Shown here: piece by piece, positions 34,891-43,355 of the stretch
Layout of the letters: every line of letters starts with the position of its first letter
Position numbering within the stretch: the first letter of the stretch is position 1
Assembly: GCF_011067745.1 (NCBI RefSeq)
Contig: NZ_JAAMPJ010000011.1
Span: 242,646-306,645 of the forward strand
Origin: Lentzea alba
Lineage (GTDB): Bacteria; Actinomycetota; Actinomycetes; Mycobacteriales; Pseudonocardiaceae
Direction: 5' to 3'
DNA: 64,000 nt
The notes under the pieces: generated by a model
Databases searched by the model: none
The model's input: the letters and a program-made list of their open reading frames with translations, nothing else
Told to the model about the DNA's origin: nothing
Program-made: the position numbers and the translations under genes

Positions 34891-36270
34891 TCACTTGGTC
34901 ATCGGTTTGCCGTTCGCGGTGACGTTGGTGAACTTCAGGCCGTCGACGTTCTTGACGGTGTTGGTGGTGGAGCTGACGGTGAACTTGGAGTCCCGCAGCT
35001 CCAACCCCTTCACGTGTTCCTGCGGCAGGCCGGAGACGTCGAGGACCTTGGCGGCCTTGGTGCTGCCGCAGTTCGAGATGAAGAACGGGCCGAACTTCGG
35101 CACGTTGCTGCCCGTCTGCGAGTTGTAGGTCGTGGTGACGTAGACGAACGCGCGCGCGAACGTGCCGGACACGCTGTCCAGGTTGATGTTCTGCGAGAAG
35201 CCGCCGCGCTTGGTGTTCGACTTGACGTACAGGGCGAACTTGGTGGCGTTGACGCAGTTCAGCTTGTAGCCGTAGACGTTGCGGATGCCGCCGGTCTGCT
35301 CGGAGCCGCACGTGATGGCGCCCCAGTTGCCGTTCATGCGGCAGTTGACGACGACGAGGTTCTGGCACGGCACGTTGATCCGCCGGCCGTCCTCGTCGCG
35401 GCCGGACTTGATCGCCACGTTGTCGTCGTGCGCGCCGAGGTCGCTGTTGGAGATCACGACGTGGTCGCACGATTCCGGGTCGCACGCGTCGGTGTTGTTG
35501 GCCGACGTCGTGGGGTCGGTGTGCACGTCGTCGACCGTGACGTTCTTGCAGAGCGTGGGGTGGATCTGCCAGAACTTCGGGTTCTTCAGCGTGACGCCCT
35601 GGATCAGCACGGTGTCACACGAGTAGGGCTCGATGAACGTCGAGCGCATGTTCTTGCCGGAGCCCGGAACGACCCGCTTCTCCGGCGGGGTTCCCTTGGC
35701 CACCAACGACTCCAGGTACGAGCGGTCGCTGCCCTTGTTCCAGCTGCCGGTGGCGCCCGCGTCGAGCGTGCCCTTGCCGGTCAGCGCGATGTTGGTCTGC
35801 TTGTGGGCGTAGACCATGGGGGAGCGGTTCATGCACTCGATGCCCTCGTAGCGCGTGAGCACGGTGGGGAACTTCGAGGCATCACCGGAGAACTTGAGCA
35901 GCACGCCGTCCTCGAGGTGGAAGTCGACGTTGCTCAGCAGGTGGATCGCGCCCGTGACGTAGGTGCCCTTCGGGACGATCACGTGGCCGCCGCCGGCCGC
36001 GTTGCAGGCGGCGATGGCCTTCTTGAACGCTTCGGTGTTGTCGGTCTTGTTGTCGCCCTTGGCGCCGTACGCGGTGGCGTCGAAGTTCTTGTCGGGGAAC
36101 GACGGGAGCTTCGTGTTCCGCACGATCTCGTTGGCAGCGGGCCAGGGCAGGTCGGGCACCGCGACCGAATGACGCACAGCCGCGAGCGCGGTCCGGGTCA
36201 GCGCCGGGGTGGCGACCGCGGCCACGACGGTGGACTTCATCAGCAGCCGACGGTTGATCCTGCCGTCCAT
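34891..36270 (-). CDS. Exported GH28-family polygalacturonase-like enzyme
   Basis: A 459-residue right-handed beta-helix glycoside hydrolase. The N terminus MDGRINRRLLMKSTVVAAV has a twin Arg followed by a hydrophobic stretch, which suggests Tat export. The GH28 core starts with FDATAYGAKGDNKTDNTEAF. Two catalytic motifs are present: NNTDACDPESCD and GAHDDNVAIKSG. The G-H-G motif is replaced by NGNWGAITCGSE, and R-I-K is replaced by Y-V-K in ALYVKSNTKRGG. This suggests activity on a non-standard pectic or other uronic polymer. A LacI-type operator lies 56 bp upstream. Confidence 0.88.
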   Translation of the reverse strand: MDGRINRRLLMKSTVVAAVATPALTRTALAAVRHSVAVPDLPWPAANEIVRNTKLPSFPDKNFDATAYGAKGDNKTDNTEAFKKAIAACNAAGGGHVIVPKGTYVTGAIHLLSNVDFHLEDGVLLKFSGDASKFPTVLTRYEGIECMNRSPMVYAHKQTNIALTGKGTLDAGATGSWNKGSDRSYLESLVAKGTPPEKRVVPGSGKNMRSTFIEPYSCDTVLIQGVTLKNPKFWQIHPTLCKNVTVDDVHTDPTTSANNTDACDPESCDHVVISNSDLGAHDDNVAIKSGRDEDGRRINVPCQNLVVVNCRMNGNWGAITCGSEQTGGIRNVYGYKLNCVNATKFALYVKSNTKRGGFSQNINLDSVSGTFARAFVYVTTTYNSQTGSNVPKFGPFFISNCGSTKAAKVLDVSGLPQEHVKGLELRDSKFTVSSTTNTVKNVDGLKFTNVTANGKPMTK

Positions 36271-36325
36271 TCGACGTCCTCTTCCACAGTGAAGGCAACG
36301 TTGAGCGGCGGCGTTACAGAAAGAC

Positions 36326-36339
36326 TGTAAACGTTTGCG
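36326..36339. promoter_or_regulatory. LacI-type operator upstream of the GH28 gene
   Basis: TGTAAACGTTTGCG is centred on CG and matches the LacI-family consensus TGNAANCGNTTNCA at all but the last base. It is placed 56 bp before the start of the GH28-like gene and 8 bp before the end of the PucR-type gene. I infer repression by a LacI-family regulator encoded elsewhere. Confidence 0.55.
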
Positions 36340-36346
36340 ACGGGCC

Positions 36347-37336
36347 TCACAACAGCCGGAAGGCCGCCAGCGCGAGCTTGACCCGTGCCAGGTCGGACAC
36401 GTCGAGGCTGATCTGCTCCAGGCGGCGGGAGACGCTGCTGTGGTGCAGGTGCAGCAGGTCGGCGGCACGGCGCAGCGACCCGGTGGCGCAGTAGGCGTCC
36501 AGGGTTTCCAGGTCTTCGGCGGACAACGCGGCCACCGCGGCCACGTCGGCGTTCGCGCGCAGCGTTTCGGCGGGGAGGTGGGCGAGCAGGGCCAGCGCTC
36601 CGAGGTCGGGGTGGTGGATGACGGGCGTGCGCGCGGTGGTGAAGCGGAGGGCGACCTGGGCTTCTGCCCAGGCTCGGGCGGGGTGCGGATCGGCACCGAC
36701 GCCCGCGCGGACGCCGGGAGGGAAGTCGTTCAGCTTGGTGGCGAGCAGGACGCCCACGTTCGCCATCGGCGCGGCCTTCACCAGGTGCGCGGGGCACACG
36801 GCCGCCGCGACTCGGTCGAGCGCGAGGTCCGAGCTCACCGCGGCGACGTTGACCCGTTGATCCGGCGCGAAACCCAGCAGTCGCAACGCCCGTGCGCGGC
36901 CCGCCTCGTCGCTGTCGGCACTGATCACGAGCTCGACCAGCGCGGGATCGGCCATCGTCGTGCGCGCCGGGCCGTAGCGCTCGACCACGGCGGCGACGGC
37001 GATGGCGAGGCGGTCGAGCAGCACTTCGTCGAGAGGACCGGCTTCCGCGCGTTCCAGCCAGACCTCGCCGATCTCCTCGTCGTCGAGCGTGATCGGGCTC
37101 CGCGAGGACATCGGGCTGGTCGCGGCGGCTTCGGTGCCGCACGGCGACCTGCGGATCACCTTGCCGGTGCTGTGCAACCGGATCCCGGCGACGCACTCGG
37201 CCAGGCCCGCCGACGCCCGTGCCAGGGCGGGGAGGTCGACCCGGCGGCGCATCAGCGTGTCGTAGAACATCACGACCCTGATCGCGCCCTCGACGTGCGA
37301 GTCCAGGTTCGACAACCGCGTCGCCAACGCCTCCAT
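36347..37336 (-). CDS. PucR/CdaR-type transcriptional regulator
   Basis: A 329-residue regulator. The C-terminal domain is a PucR-type helix-turn-helix: LETLDAYCATGSLRRAADLLHLHHSSVSRRLEQ in part (about 265-305). The N-terminal 260 residues form a GAF/GGDEF-like sensory region with no clear ligand motif (RVNVAAVSSDLALDRVAAAV). Start ATG 37336 is 86 bp from the start of a divergent hydrolase gene, which is the most likely target. It ends 76 bp before the GH28 gene start and shares its orientation. Confidence 0.82.
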   Translation of the reverse strand: MEALATRLSNLDSHVEGAIRVVMFYDTLMRRRVDLPALARASAGLAECVAGIRLHSTGKVIRRSPCGTEAAATSPMSSRSPITLDDEEIGEVWLERAEAGPLDEVLLDRLAIAVAAVVERYGPARTTMADPALVELVISADSDEAGRARALRLLGFAPDQRVNVAAVSSDLALDRVAAAVCPAHLVKAAPMANVGVLLATKLNDFPPGVRAGVGADPHPARAWAEAQVALRFTTARTPVIHHPDLGALALLAHLPAETLRANADVAAVAALSAEDLETLDAYCATGSLRRAADLLHLHHSSVSRRLEQISLDVSDLARVKLALAAFRLL

Positions 37337-37422
37337 GTGGACGACGATAGCGACGAACGTCGCGCGACCGGAGCGGATTGCGCGACATCCGTCGGCTGAA
37401 CGGAGGCAGGGAGATCGTGAGG

Positions 37423-38301
37423 ATGGAACGCATGGATCCCGAGTTGGAAGCGTTCATCCCGTTCTTCCCGAAAGCCGAGCTCACCGATGTGGCGAAGGAA
37501 CGGGAGTTCCTCGCCAAGCTCGCCGCCGGCATCCCCGCCGAGACCGACGACATGGAGATCGAGGACCTGCTGGTGCCCGGTGACCCCGAGGTGCCCGTGC
37601 GGATCTATCGGCCGCGTGAGGCGCACGGCACCGTCATCTGGATGCACGGCGGTGGATGGTGCATCGGTGACGTGGAGACCGAACACCCGTGGGCGTCCCG
37701 TGTTGCTGCGCGATCGGGAGCGGTCGTGATCTCCGTGGGGTACCGGTTGGCTCCGGAGAACCCGTTCCCGGCCGCGCTGGACGACGCCTGGACGGTGTTG
37801 CGGTGGGCGCACGAGCGCGCTGACTCCATCGCGGTCGCCGGGCACAGCGCGGGCGGCGGGCTGGCCGCGGCGCTGGCGTTGAGGTCGCGCGACGAACAGG
37901 GCCCGCCGATCCGGTTCCAGCTGCTGCACCAGCCGGGGCTCGACGACCGGCTGACCACGTGGTCGGCCCGGCACTTCACCGAAACGCCCTGGTACAACCG
38001 CGCCAAGGCCGTTCAGGCGTGGACGCACTACCTGGGCGGACAGCCCGCTACGCCCTATGCGGCCCCAGCGCGGGCCGAGGACCTGTCCGACCTGCCGCCC
38101 GCGTACATCGCCAGCGCCGAGTTCTGCCCGAACCGCGACGAGAACATCGCCTATGCGGTGCGGCTCATGCAGTCGGACGTGCAGGTCGAGCTGCACCAGT
38201 GGCCCGGCACGTTCCACGGCTCGCAGGCGCTGCTGTCCGCCGACGTGTCGCAACGCCAGTTCGCCGAGATCGGTGACGTACTGCGCCGGGCGCTGGCATG
38301 A
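37423..38301 (+). CDS. HSL-family alpha/beta hydrolase (esterase)
   Basis: A hormone-sensitive-lipase-family esterase of 292 residues. It has the family's oxyanion motif WMHGGGWCIGD, nucleophile elbow VAGHSAGGGLAAAL, the acid near ASAEFCPNRDEN and His in WPGTFHGSQ. Start ATG 37423 (MERMDPELEAF) is preferred; the next ATG at 37432 is possible. It overlaps the next gene by ATGA, so the two hydrolases are made together. It is divergent from the PucR-type regulator. Confidence 0.92.
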   Translation: MERMDPELEAFIPFFPKAELTDVAKEREFLAKLAAGIPAETDDMEIEDLLVPGDPEVPVRIYRPREAHGTVIWMHGGGWCIGDVETEHPWASRVAARSGAVVISVGYRLAPENPFPAALDDAWTVLRWAHERADSIAVAGHSAGGGLAAALALRSRDEQGPPIRFQLLHQPGLDDRLTTWSARHFTETPWYNRAKAVQAWTHYLGGQPATPYAAPARAEDLSDLPPAYIASAEFCPNRDENIAYAVRLMQSDVQVELHQWPGTFHGSQALLSADVSQRQFAEIGDVLRRALA

Positions 38302-39254
38302 GGGCCGCGCTGGAGAAGATCCACCACGCCGGAGTGCCGGGCGTGTGGGCGGAAGTGCGGGACAACGGCCAGGTGTGGCGCGGTGCCGCCGGCGAGGCCA
38401 CACCGGACATGCGGCACCGCGTCGGCAGCGTCACCAAGACGTTCACCGCCGCCGCGATCATGCTGCTGGTGGAACGCGGCAAGATCGACCTGGACACGCC
38501 GGTCCACGGCACCAGCACGGTCCGGGAGCTGCTGAGCATGACCAGCGGCCTGGCCGACTACCGGTTCCTCGCGTTCCCGTCGTTGCTGGAGGGCTCGCCG
38601 AAGAGCTTGGAGGACAACCAGTTCCGGCACTTCTACCCGCGCGAGCTGATCAAACTGGGCGTCGAGGCGCCCGCTGTCCCGCCCGGCACCTACTCCAACA
38701 CCGGTTATCTGTTGCTGGGCCGGCTCATCGAGAGCGTGACCGGCATGACGGCCGAGCGGTGGATCACCCGGAACGTCATCGAACGAGCGGGGTTGCGCAA
38801 CACGATGTTCCCGACCGGGACGCGGATCGAAGGGCCGCATCCGCAGATGTTCGAGGCGTTGTTCGGGCTGCTCGATCCGCCGCGCGACTACAGCGTCTAC
38901 GACATGTCGTGGGTCGGCGTGTCGGCTTCCCTGATCTCGACCGTGGAGGACCTCAACCTGTTCTTCGCCGCGCTGCTCGACGGTCGGATCGTGTCGCGGG
39001 AGTCGTTGGCGTTGATGCAGAAGACGGGTCCGGTGGTCGCTTTCGACGGCTCGACGGTGCAGTACGGCCTCGGCCTGCACGAGCACAGCGGTTTCTGGGG
39101 GCACGACGGGTCGGCGTGGGGCGCGGGCACGTGGTCGTTCCACAGCGCGGACGGCACACGACAGGCGTCGCTCGCCGTGAACCTTCAGCGCTGGAACAAC
39201 AAAGCGATCGACGAGGCGTTGGCGGCGTTTCAGCGCAAGGCGTTGCTCGGGTAG
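38298..39254 (+). CDS. Class C beta-lactamase-like serine hydrolase
   Basis: A 318-residue serine hydrolase of the penicillin-binding/class C beta-lactamase fold. The motifs are SVTK (Ser44, SxxK), YSN in PPGTYSNTGYLLLG and HDG in GFWGHDGSAWG. There is no signal peptide, so an intracellular esterase or peptidase role fits better than antibiotic resistance. It is translationally coupled to the HSL esterase gene through an ATGA overlap. Confidence 0.92.
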   Translation: MRAALEKIHHAGVPGVWAEVRDNGQVWRGAAGEATPDMRHRVGSVTKTFTAAAIMLLVERGKIDLDTPVHGTSTVRELLSMTSGLADYRFLAFPSLLEGSPKSLEDNQFRHFYPRELIKLGVEAPAVPPGTYSNTGYLLLGRLIESVTGMTAERWITRNVIERAGLRNTMFPTGTRIEGPHPQMFEALFGLLDPPRDYSVYDMSWVGVSASLISTVEDLNLFFAALLDGRIVSRESLALMQKTGPVVAFDGSTVQYGLGLHEHSGFWGHDGSAWGAGTWSFHSADGTRQASLAVNLQRWNNKAIDEALAAFQRKALLG

Positions 39255-39259
39255 GCCGG

Positions 39260-40228
39260 CTAGCTGTAGATGGTGACGGTCAGCCGCGGGTCTGAACGAA
39301 AATCGATCGACTCGTAGGAAACGCGCGCGAGCGGCATCGAGCCCGCGGCGGCCGTCAGCGTCGTCTCGATCTCGTTGCGCTCGTCCTCGGTGAGGTACGG
39401 CCAGAACGAGCTGTGCCAGATCACCGTGTACGTGCCGCGGTCGTCCGGCGGCACGAGGTTCTCGCGCAGCCACCGTCCGGCCGGCGAGCGCTCGACCTTC
39501 ACCCCGACCTTCGCGGCGAGCTCGATGGCGTCGTCGAGGTCCCACCGCAGCGCGTCGTGCTCGGGCGGGATGAACGAGTGCAGGATCATCGCGTGCTTGG
39601 CGTCGCCGGGGTCGCGCGGCTGCAGGTCGCATCCCGCCCGGTCGACGATCTCGAGCTTCGGCGGCTGCGGCCCGACGGCGGCCAGGCGCACGGGCGAGTC
39701 CTTGTCGCCCCACTCCCAGCCGAGGCCGAACCAGCGGTAGTGGTCCAGGATCAGGTTCAGCCCCGCGCACGCCCCGAGTTCGAGCAGCCGCACTTTGGGC
39801 GCCCCGATCATCGTCAGGCCTCTCAACAGGAACCCGGCGGTCTTCGGTTGGTGCTGCTGCACCGTGCGGTCCAGCGCCGCCAGGATCTCGCCCGGGTTCT
39901 CGACGATCGCCCGGCGGGCGGCCAGCCAGGCGAGCAGCGCCGTGGAGTCGGACTCGCCCGCCATCGCCGCCGCGTGCGCGCTGGCGAAGCGCTGGCTCAG
40001 CTCCGGCGCCCTGCCCGACAACATCAGCAACCGCACCCCGGCGAGCGCCTGGATGCCGAACAACGGGCTGTGCACGGCGCTGTGCGAGCAGAGCAGGTCC
40101 GCCACCGGCCCGCCGCGGTCGAGCTCGCTCGCGAGTTCGGAGAGGATGCGCGCGGAGACCGGCGCGCTGGTGCGCAACCGCACCGCGAACGTGCGGAGGG
40201 TGGAAGCACCGATGCCGGCCGCGGTCAC
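39260..40228 (-). CDS. DUF2332 family protein
   Basis: A 322-residue actinobacterial protein of unknown function. Its central part LLELGACAGLNLILDHYRW resembles the glycine-rich SAM-binding motif I of methyltransferases. The later stretch GTYTVIWHSSFWPYL is characteristic of the DUF2332 family, and RLTVTIYS ends the protein. Start is GTG 40228 with a perfect GGGAGGAAG site; a further upstream ATG in the same frame is less well placed. It converges on the serine hydrolase gene, 5 bp away. The role is unknown; a methyltransferase-like fold is my inference. Confidence 0.82.
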   Translation of the reverse strand: MTAAGIGASTLRTFAVRLRTSAPVSARILSELASELDRGGPVADLLCSHSAVHSPLFGIQALAGVRLLMLSGRAPELSQRFASAHAAAMAGESDSTALLAWLAARRAIVENPGEILAALDRTVQQHQPKTAGFLLRGLTMIGAPKVRLLELGACAGLNLILDHYRWFGLGWEWGDKDSPVRLAAVGPQPPKLEIVDRAGCDLQPRDPGDAKHAMILHSFIPPEHDALRWDLDDAIELAAKVGVKVERSPAGRWLRENLVPPDDRGTYTVIWHSSFWPYLTEDERNEIETTLTAAAGSMPLARVSYESIDFRSDPRLTVTIYS

Positions 40229-40331
40229 ACTTCCTCCCCTCTTCGGCAAAGGACCTTACAAGGGCAGGAAGGTACTTCCGCCCAACTGAGACCGGGCGAG
40301 CCGCCGGAACGCGGTGGGTATCGTGCGGCGG

Positions 40332-41090
40332 GTGAGCGAGTTCCTGGAACTGTCCGCGACCGGCCCGGTCGCCACGTTGACGATCAACCGACCGGCCAAG
40401 CGCAACGCGATGAGCTACGAGATGTGGTCGGCCCTGCCAGGCCTGCTCGCCGGTGTTTCCGCTGATGAGAGCATTCGTGTACTGGTCATCCGGGGCGGCG
40501 AGCACTTCTCCGCGGGCGCCGACATCGCCGAGTTCTCGACCTTGCGCCGCGGTGCCGAGGGCGCCGCTCACTACGGCGAGGCCGTGCACAACGGGGAACG
40601 CGCGATCGCCCAGCTGGGCAAGCCGACGATCGCCGCGATTTCCGGTTTCTGCGTCGGCGGTGGGTGCGAGATCGCCCTGGCCTGCGACATCCGGGTGGCT
40701 GCCGAGAACGCCCGGTTCGGGATCACGCCCGCGAAACTCGGCATCATCTACAACTTCACGTCCACCAAGGCGCTGGTGGACGCCGTCGGACCGGCGTGGG
40801 CGAAGCAGATCCTGTTCTCCGCCGATCTGATCGACGCTGCGACGGCCCTGCGGATCGGGCTCGTGAACGAGGTCGTCGAGTCGGTCGAGGCTCGGGTGAA
40901 GGAGTTGTCGGAGCAGATCGCCGGGCGGGCGCAGGTCAGCGTCCGAGGCGCGAAGAAGATCATCAACTCGATCACCGACGGCGGGCACGAGGACGACTTC
41001 GTGCGGGCGTTGTACGCGGAGGCCGCCTCCAGTGCCGACTACGCGGAAGGCGTGTCGGCGTTCCTGGAGAAGCGGCCGCCGCGGTTCTAG
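40332..41090 (+). CDS. Enoyl-CoA hydratase/isomerase family protein
   Basis: A 252-residue crotonase-fold enzyme. The N-terminal signature is VATLTINRPAKRNAMS. The oxyanion-hole segments are HFSAGADIAEFS and SGFCVGGGCEIALACD, followed by FGITPAKLGIIY. The Glu/Asp pair used for hydration is not clearly resolved from sequence alone. Start GTG 40332 gives VSEFLELSATGP; alternative in-frame GTGs at 40323 and 40314 add only 3-6 residues. It probably acts in fatty-acid or amino-acid acyl-CoA metabolism. Confidence 0.92.
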   Translation: MSEFLELSATGPVATLTINRPAKRNAMSYEMWSALPGLLAGVSADESIRVLVIRGGEHFSAGADIAEFSTLRRGAEGAAHYGEAVHNGERAIAQLGKPTIAAISGFCVGGGCEIALACDIRVAAENARFGITPAKLGIIYNFTSTKALVDAVGPAWAKQILFSADLIDAATALRIGLVNEVVESVEARVKELSEQIAGRAQVSVRGAKKIINSITDGGHEDDFVRALYAEAASSADYAEGVSAFLEKRPPRF

Positions 41091-41104
41091 TGCGCCACTA
41101 GAAC
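41084..41104. terminator. Hairpin between convergent enoyl-CoA hydratase and MBL genes
   Basis: Arms GTTCTAGTG (41084-41092) and CACTAGAAC (41096-41104) pair perfectly around CGC. Both genes end in Phe-TAG, and the two stop codons themselves make up the stem. It is likely a compact bidirectional terminator. Confidence 0.55.
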
Positions 41105-41697
41105 ACCTCTGCGGCGATCGTGGTGTCCGGGCCGTGGCCCGTGTGCACCACGGTCTCGCCGGGGAGCGTCAACAGCTTCTCCCGGATGGACTTCTCGATC
41201 GTCGGCCGGTCCGAGAACGACCGCCCGGTCGCACCCGGCCCGCCCTGGAACAACGTGTCCCCGGTGAACACCGCGCCCAGCGACGGCACGTAGAAGCACA
41301 CCGCGCCCGGCGAATGCCCAGGCGTGTGGATCACGCGGATCTCCTCACCGGCGACGGTCAGCACCTGACCGTCTGCCAACGCCTGGTGCGGGATCACGCC
41401 GGTGTGCGTCAGCGACCAGACGACGTGGTCGTCCTGGTGCAACGCCAGCGGCGCACCCGTCGCGTGGGCGAGATCCGGCGCGACCCGGACGTGGTCGTCG
41501 TGTGCGTGGGTCAGGAGAATCGCCACGACGCGGCGGCCGTCCACGACCTTGAGGATCGCGTCGACGTCGTGCGGCGCGTCGATGACGACGCACTCCGACG
41601 AGTCGCCGACGACCCACACGTTGTTGTCGACGTCGAAGGTCTCGCCGTCCAACGAGAAGGTGCCGGACGTGACGGTGTGATCGACCCGCAGCGACAT
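41098..41697 (-). CDS. MBL-fold hydrolase of the mycothiol formaldehyde operon
   Basis: A 199-residue metallo-beta-lactamase-fold enzyme of the glyoxalase II type. Metal ligands are THAHDDH (HxHxDH), HTPGHSPGAV and FTGDTLF, with a C-terminal HTGHG. Its ATG overlaps the MscR stop as ATGA. The same order (mscR then an MBL hydrolase) is conserved in mycobacteria, where the hydrolase is thought to release mycothiol from S-formylmycothiol. That role is inferred here. Confidence 0.9.
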   Translation of the reverse strand: MSLRVDHTVTSGTFSLDGETFDVDNNVWVVGDSSECVVIDAPHDVDAILKVVDGRRVVAILLTHAHDDHVRVAPDLAHATGAPLALHQDDHVVWSLTHTGVIPHQALADGQVLTVAGEEIRVIHTPGHSPGAVCFYVPSLGAVFTGDTLFQGGPGATGRSFSDRPTIEKSIREKLLTLPGETVVHTGHGPDTTIAAEVF

Positions 41698-42785
41698 CAG
41701 AACACCACGACCGATCGCAGCACCTCGCCGTGGTGCATCTTCTCGAAGGCCGCTTCCACGCCGTCCAGCGGGATCTCCTCGCTCACGAACGCGTCGAGGT
41801 CGAAGCGGCCCTGCTGGTACAGGTCGACGAGCATCGGGAAGTCGCGGCTGGGCAGGCAGTCGCCGTACCACGAGGACTTCAACGAGCCGCCGCGCGAGAA
41901 GAAGTCGATCAGCGGCATGTCGAGCTGCATGTCCGGCGTCGGAACGCCCACCAGGACAACGGTTCCGGCGAGGTCGCGGGCGTAGAAGGCCTGCTTCCAC
42001 GTCTCGGGGCGGCCGACGGCGTCGATCACCACGTCCGCGCCGAACGAGTCGGTCAGGCGCTGGATCTCGGTCACCACGTCGTCGACGTCGCGGACGTTGA
42101 TCGTGTGGGTGGCGCCGAAACCCTTGGCCCACTCCAGTTTCTGCGGGTCGGTGTCCACGGCGATGATCTTTGCGGCACCGGCGAGGCGGGCGCCCGCGAT
42201 GGCGCCGTCGCCGACACCGCCGCAGCCGATCACGGCCACCGAGTCGCCGCGGGTGACGCCGCCGGTGTTCATGGCGGCGCCGACGCCGGCCATCACGCCG
42301 CAGCCCAGCAGGCCGACGGCGGCGGCGCGGGCGGACGGGTCGACCTTGGTGCACTGTCCTGAGTGGACCAGGGTCTTCTCGACGAACGCGCCGATGCCCA
42401 GAGCCGGCGAGAGCTTGGTGCCGTCGGCCAGAGTCATCGGCTGCGAGGCGTTGAACGTCGAGAAGCAGTACCAGGGCTTGCCCCGCTTGCACGCCCGGCA
42501 GGTGCCGCAGACCGCGCGCCAGTTCAGCACGACGAAGTCGCCGGGCTCCAGGTCCTTGACACCCTCGCCGACGGACTCCACGACGCCCGCGGCCTCGTGG
42601 CCCAGCAGGAACGGGAACTCGTCGTTGATGCCGCCCTCGCGGTAGTGCAGGTCGGTGTGGCAGACGCCGCACGCCTGGACCTTCACCACGGCCTCGCCCG
42701 GACCGGGATCGGGCACCAGCACCGAGGTCAGTTCGACGGGTTGACCTTTGCCCCGGGCGACGATGCCCTTGACCTCTTGCGCCAC
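41697..42785 (-). CDS. mscR: S-(hydroxymethyl)mycothiol dehydrogenase / nitrosomycothiol reductase
   Basis: Zinc-dependent class III alcohol dehydrogenase of 362 residues. It oxidises the adduct of formaldehyde with mycothiol. Catalytic zinc residues lie in VQACGVCHTDLHYREGG and LLGHEAAGVVE. The structural zinc loop is CGTCRACKRGKPWYC. The NAD motif is VAVIGCGGVGDGAIAGARLAG. The start is ATG 42785. It follows the VOC gene by 13 bp and overlaps the MBL gene by four bases. Because mycothiol is made only by Actinobacteria, the gene supports the taxonomic assignment. Confidence 0.93.
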   Translation of the reverse strand: MAQEVKGIVARGKGQPVELTSVLVPDPGPGEAVVKVQACGVCHTDLHYREGGINDEFPFLLGHEAAGVVESVGEGVKDLEPGDFVVLNWRAVCGTCRACKRGKPWYCFSTFNASQPMTLADGTKLSPALGIGAFVEKTLVHSGQCTKVDPSARAAAVGLLGCGVMAGVGAAMNTGGVTRGDSVAVIGCGGVGDGAIAGARLAGAAKIIAVDTDPQKLEWAKGFGATHTINVRDVDDVVTEIQRLTDSFGADVVIDAVGRPETWKQAFYARDLAGTVVLVGVPTPDMQLDMPLIDFFSRGGSLKSSWYGDCLPSRDFPMLVDLYQQGRFDLDAFVSEEIPLDGVEAAFEKMHHGEVLRSVVVF

Positions 42786-42798
42786 TGCGGATCCGTCC

Positions 42799-43317
42799 TC
42801 ACTTGATCAGGGTCGTACCTTCGAACTCGCCGAGTTCTTCCCGGTAGAACTCAATCCCTACACCGTTGGGGTCGCGGATGTACAGGCTGTCCTCGACGCC
42901 GCGGTCGGGGCCCAGGTACTCGATCCCGGCCTCGTCCAGCTTGGACTTGATCTCGTCGAACCGCTCGGGCGAGATGGACAGCGCCAGGTGCTGCACGGCG
43001 CCGATCGTCTCCATGAACGCCGGGTGGTCGTGCCCCGGGAAGTCGAAGAACCCCAGCAGGTTCTTGCTGCCGAGGTCGAAGAAGAAGTGGCTGGAACCGC
43101 GGTAGTCGCGGTTCTCCACCAGCTCGACCAGCGGGAAGCCGAGGAACTCCTGGTAGAAGCGGATCGTCTCCTCGACGTCCTTGCAGATCAACGCGATGTG
43201 GTGCACGCCGCGAGTGGGCGAGCCACCTCGCTCCTCGAGCGGCTTCACGAACTGCTTGCGGAGCTCGTCGCGCTTGGCTCTGATGGCTTCGAGCTCGGCA
43301 CCCTCTGGCTGTGGCAT
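42799..43317 (-). CDS. VOC-family (glyoxalase/dioxygenase-like) protein
   Basis: A 172-residue vicinal-oxygen-chelate protein with two beta-alpha-beta modules: GVHHIALICKDVEETIRFYQEFLGF and AVQHLALSISPERFDEIKSKL (each given here as separate stretches of the fold). His in GVHHIAL and QHLAL and the terminal YIRDPNGVGIEFYRE supply metal ligands as in glyoxalase I or extradiol dioxygenases. Its ATG 43317 heads the operon VOC-mscR-MBL. It may process an aldehyde or another thiol adduct; the precise reaction is not determined. Confidence 0.88.
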   Translation of the reverse strand: MPQPEGAELEAIRAKRDELRKQFVKPLEERGGSPTRGVHHIALICKDVEETIRFYQEFLGFPLVELVENRDYRGSSHFFFDLGSKNLLGFFDFPGHDHPAFMETIGAVQHLALSISPERFDEIKSKLDEAGIEYLGPDRGVEDSLYIRDPNGVGIEFYREELGEFEGTTLIK

Positions 43318-43355
43318 GCGAGCTAGAATAGTTGAGTGTTCAAGCGTCCGCAGGC

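Noticed and set aside
38298..39254. Beta-lactam resistance gene
   Set aside because: The fold and motifs are shared with esterases and peptidases, and there is no signal peptide; it is coupled to an esterase gene.
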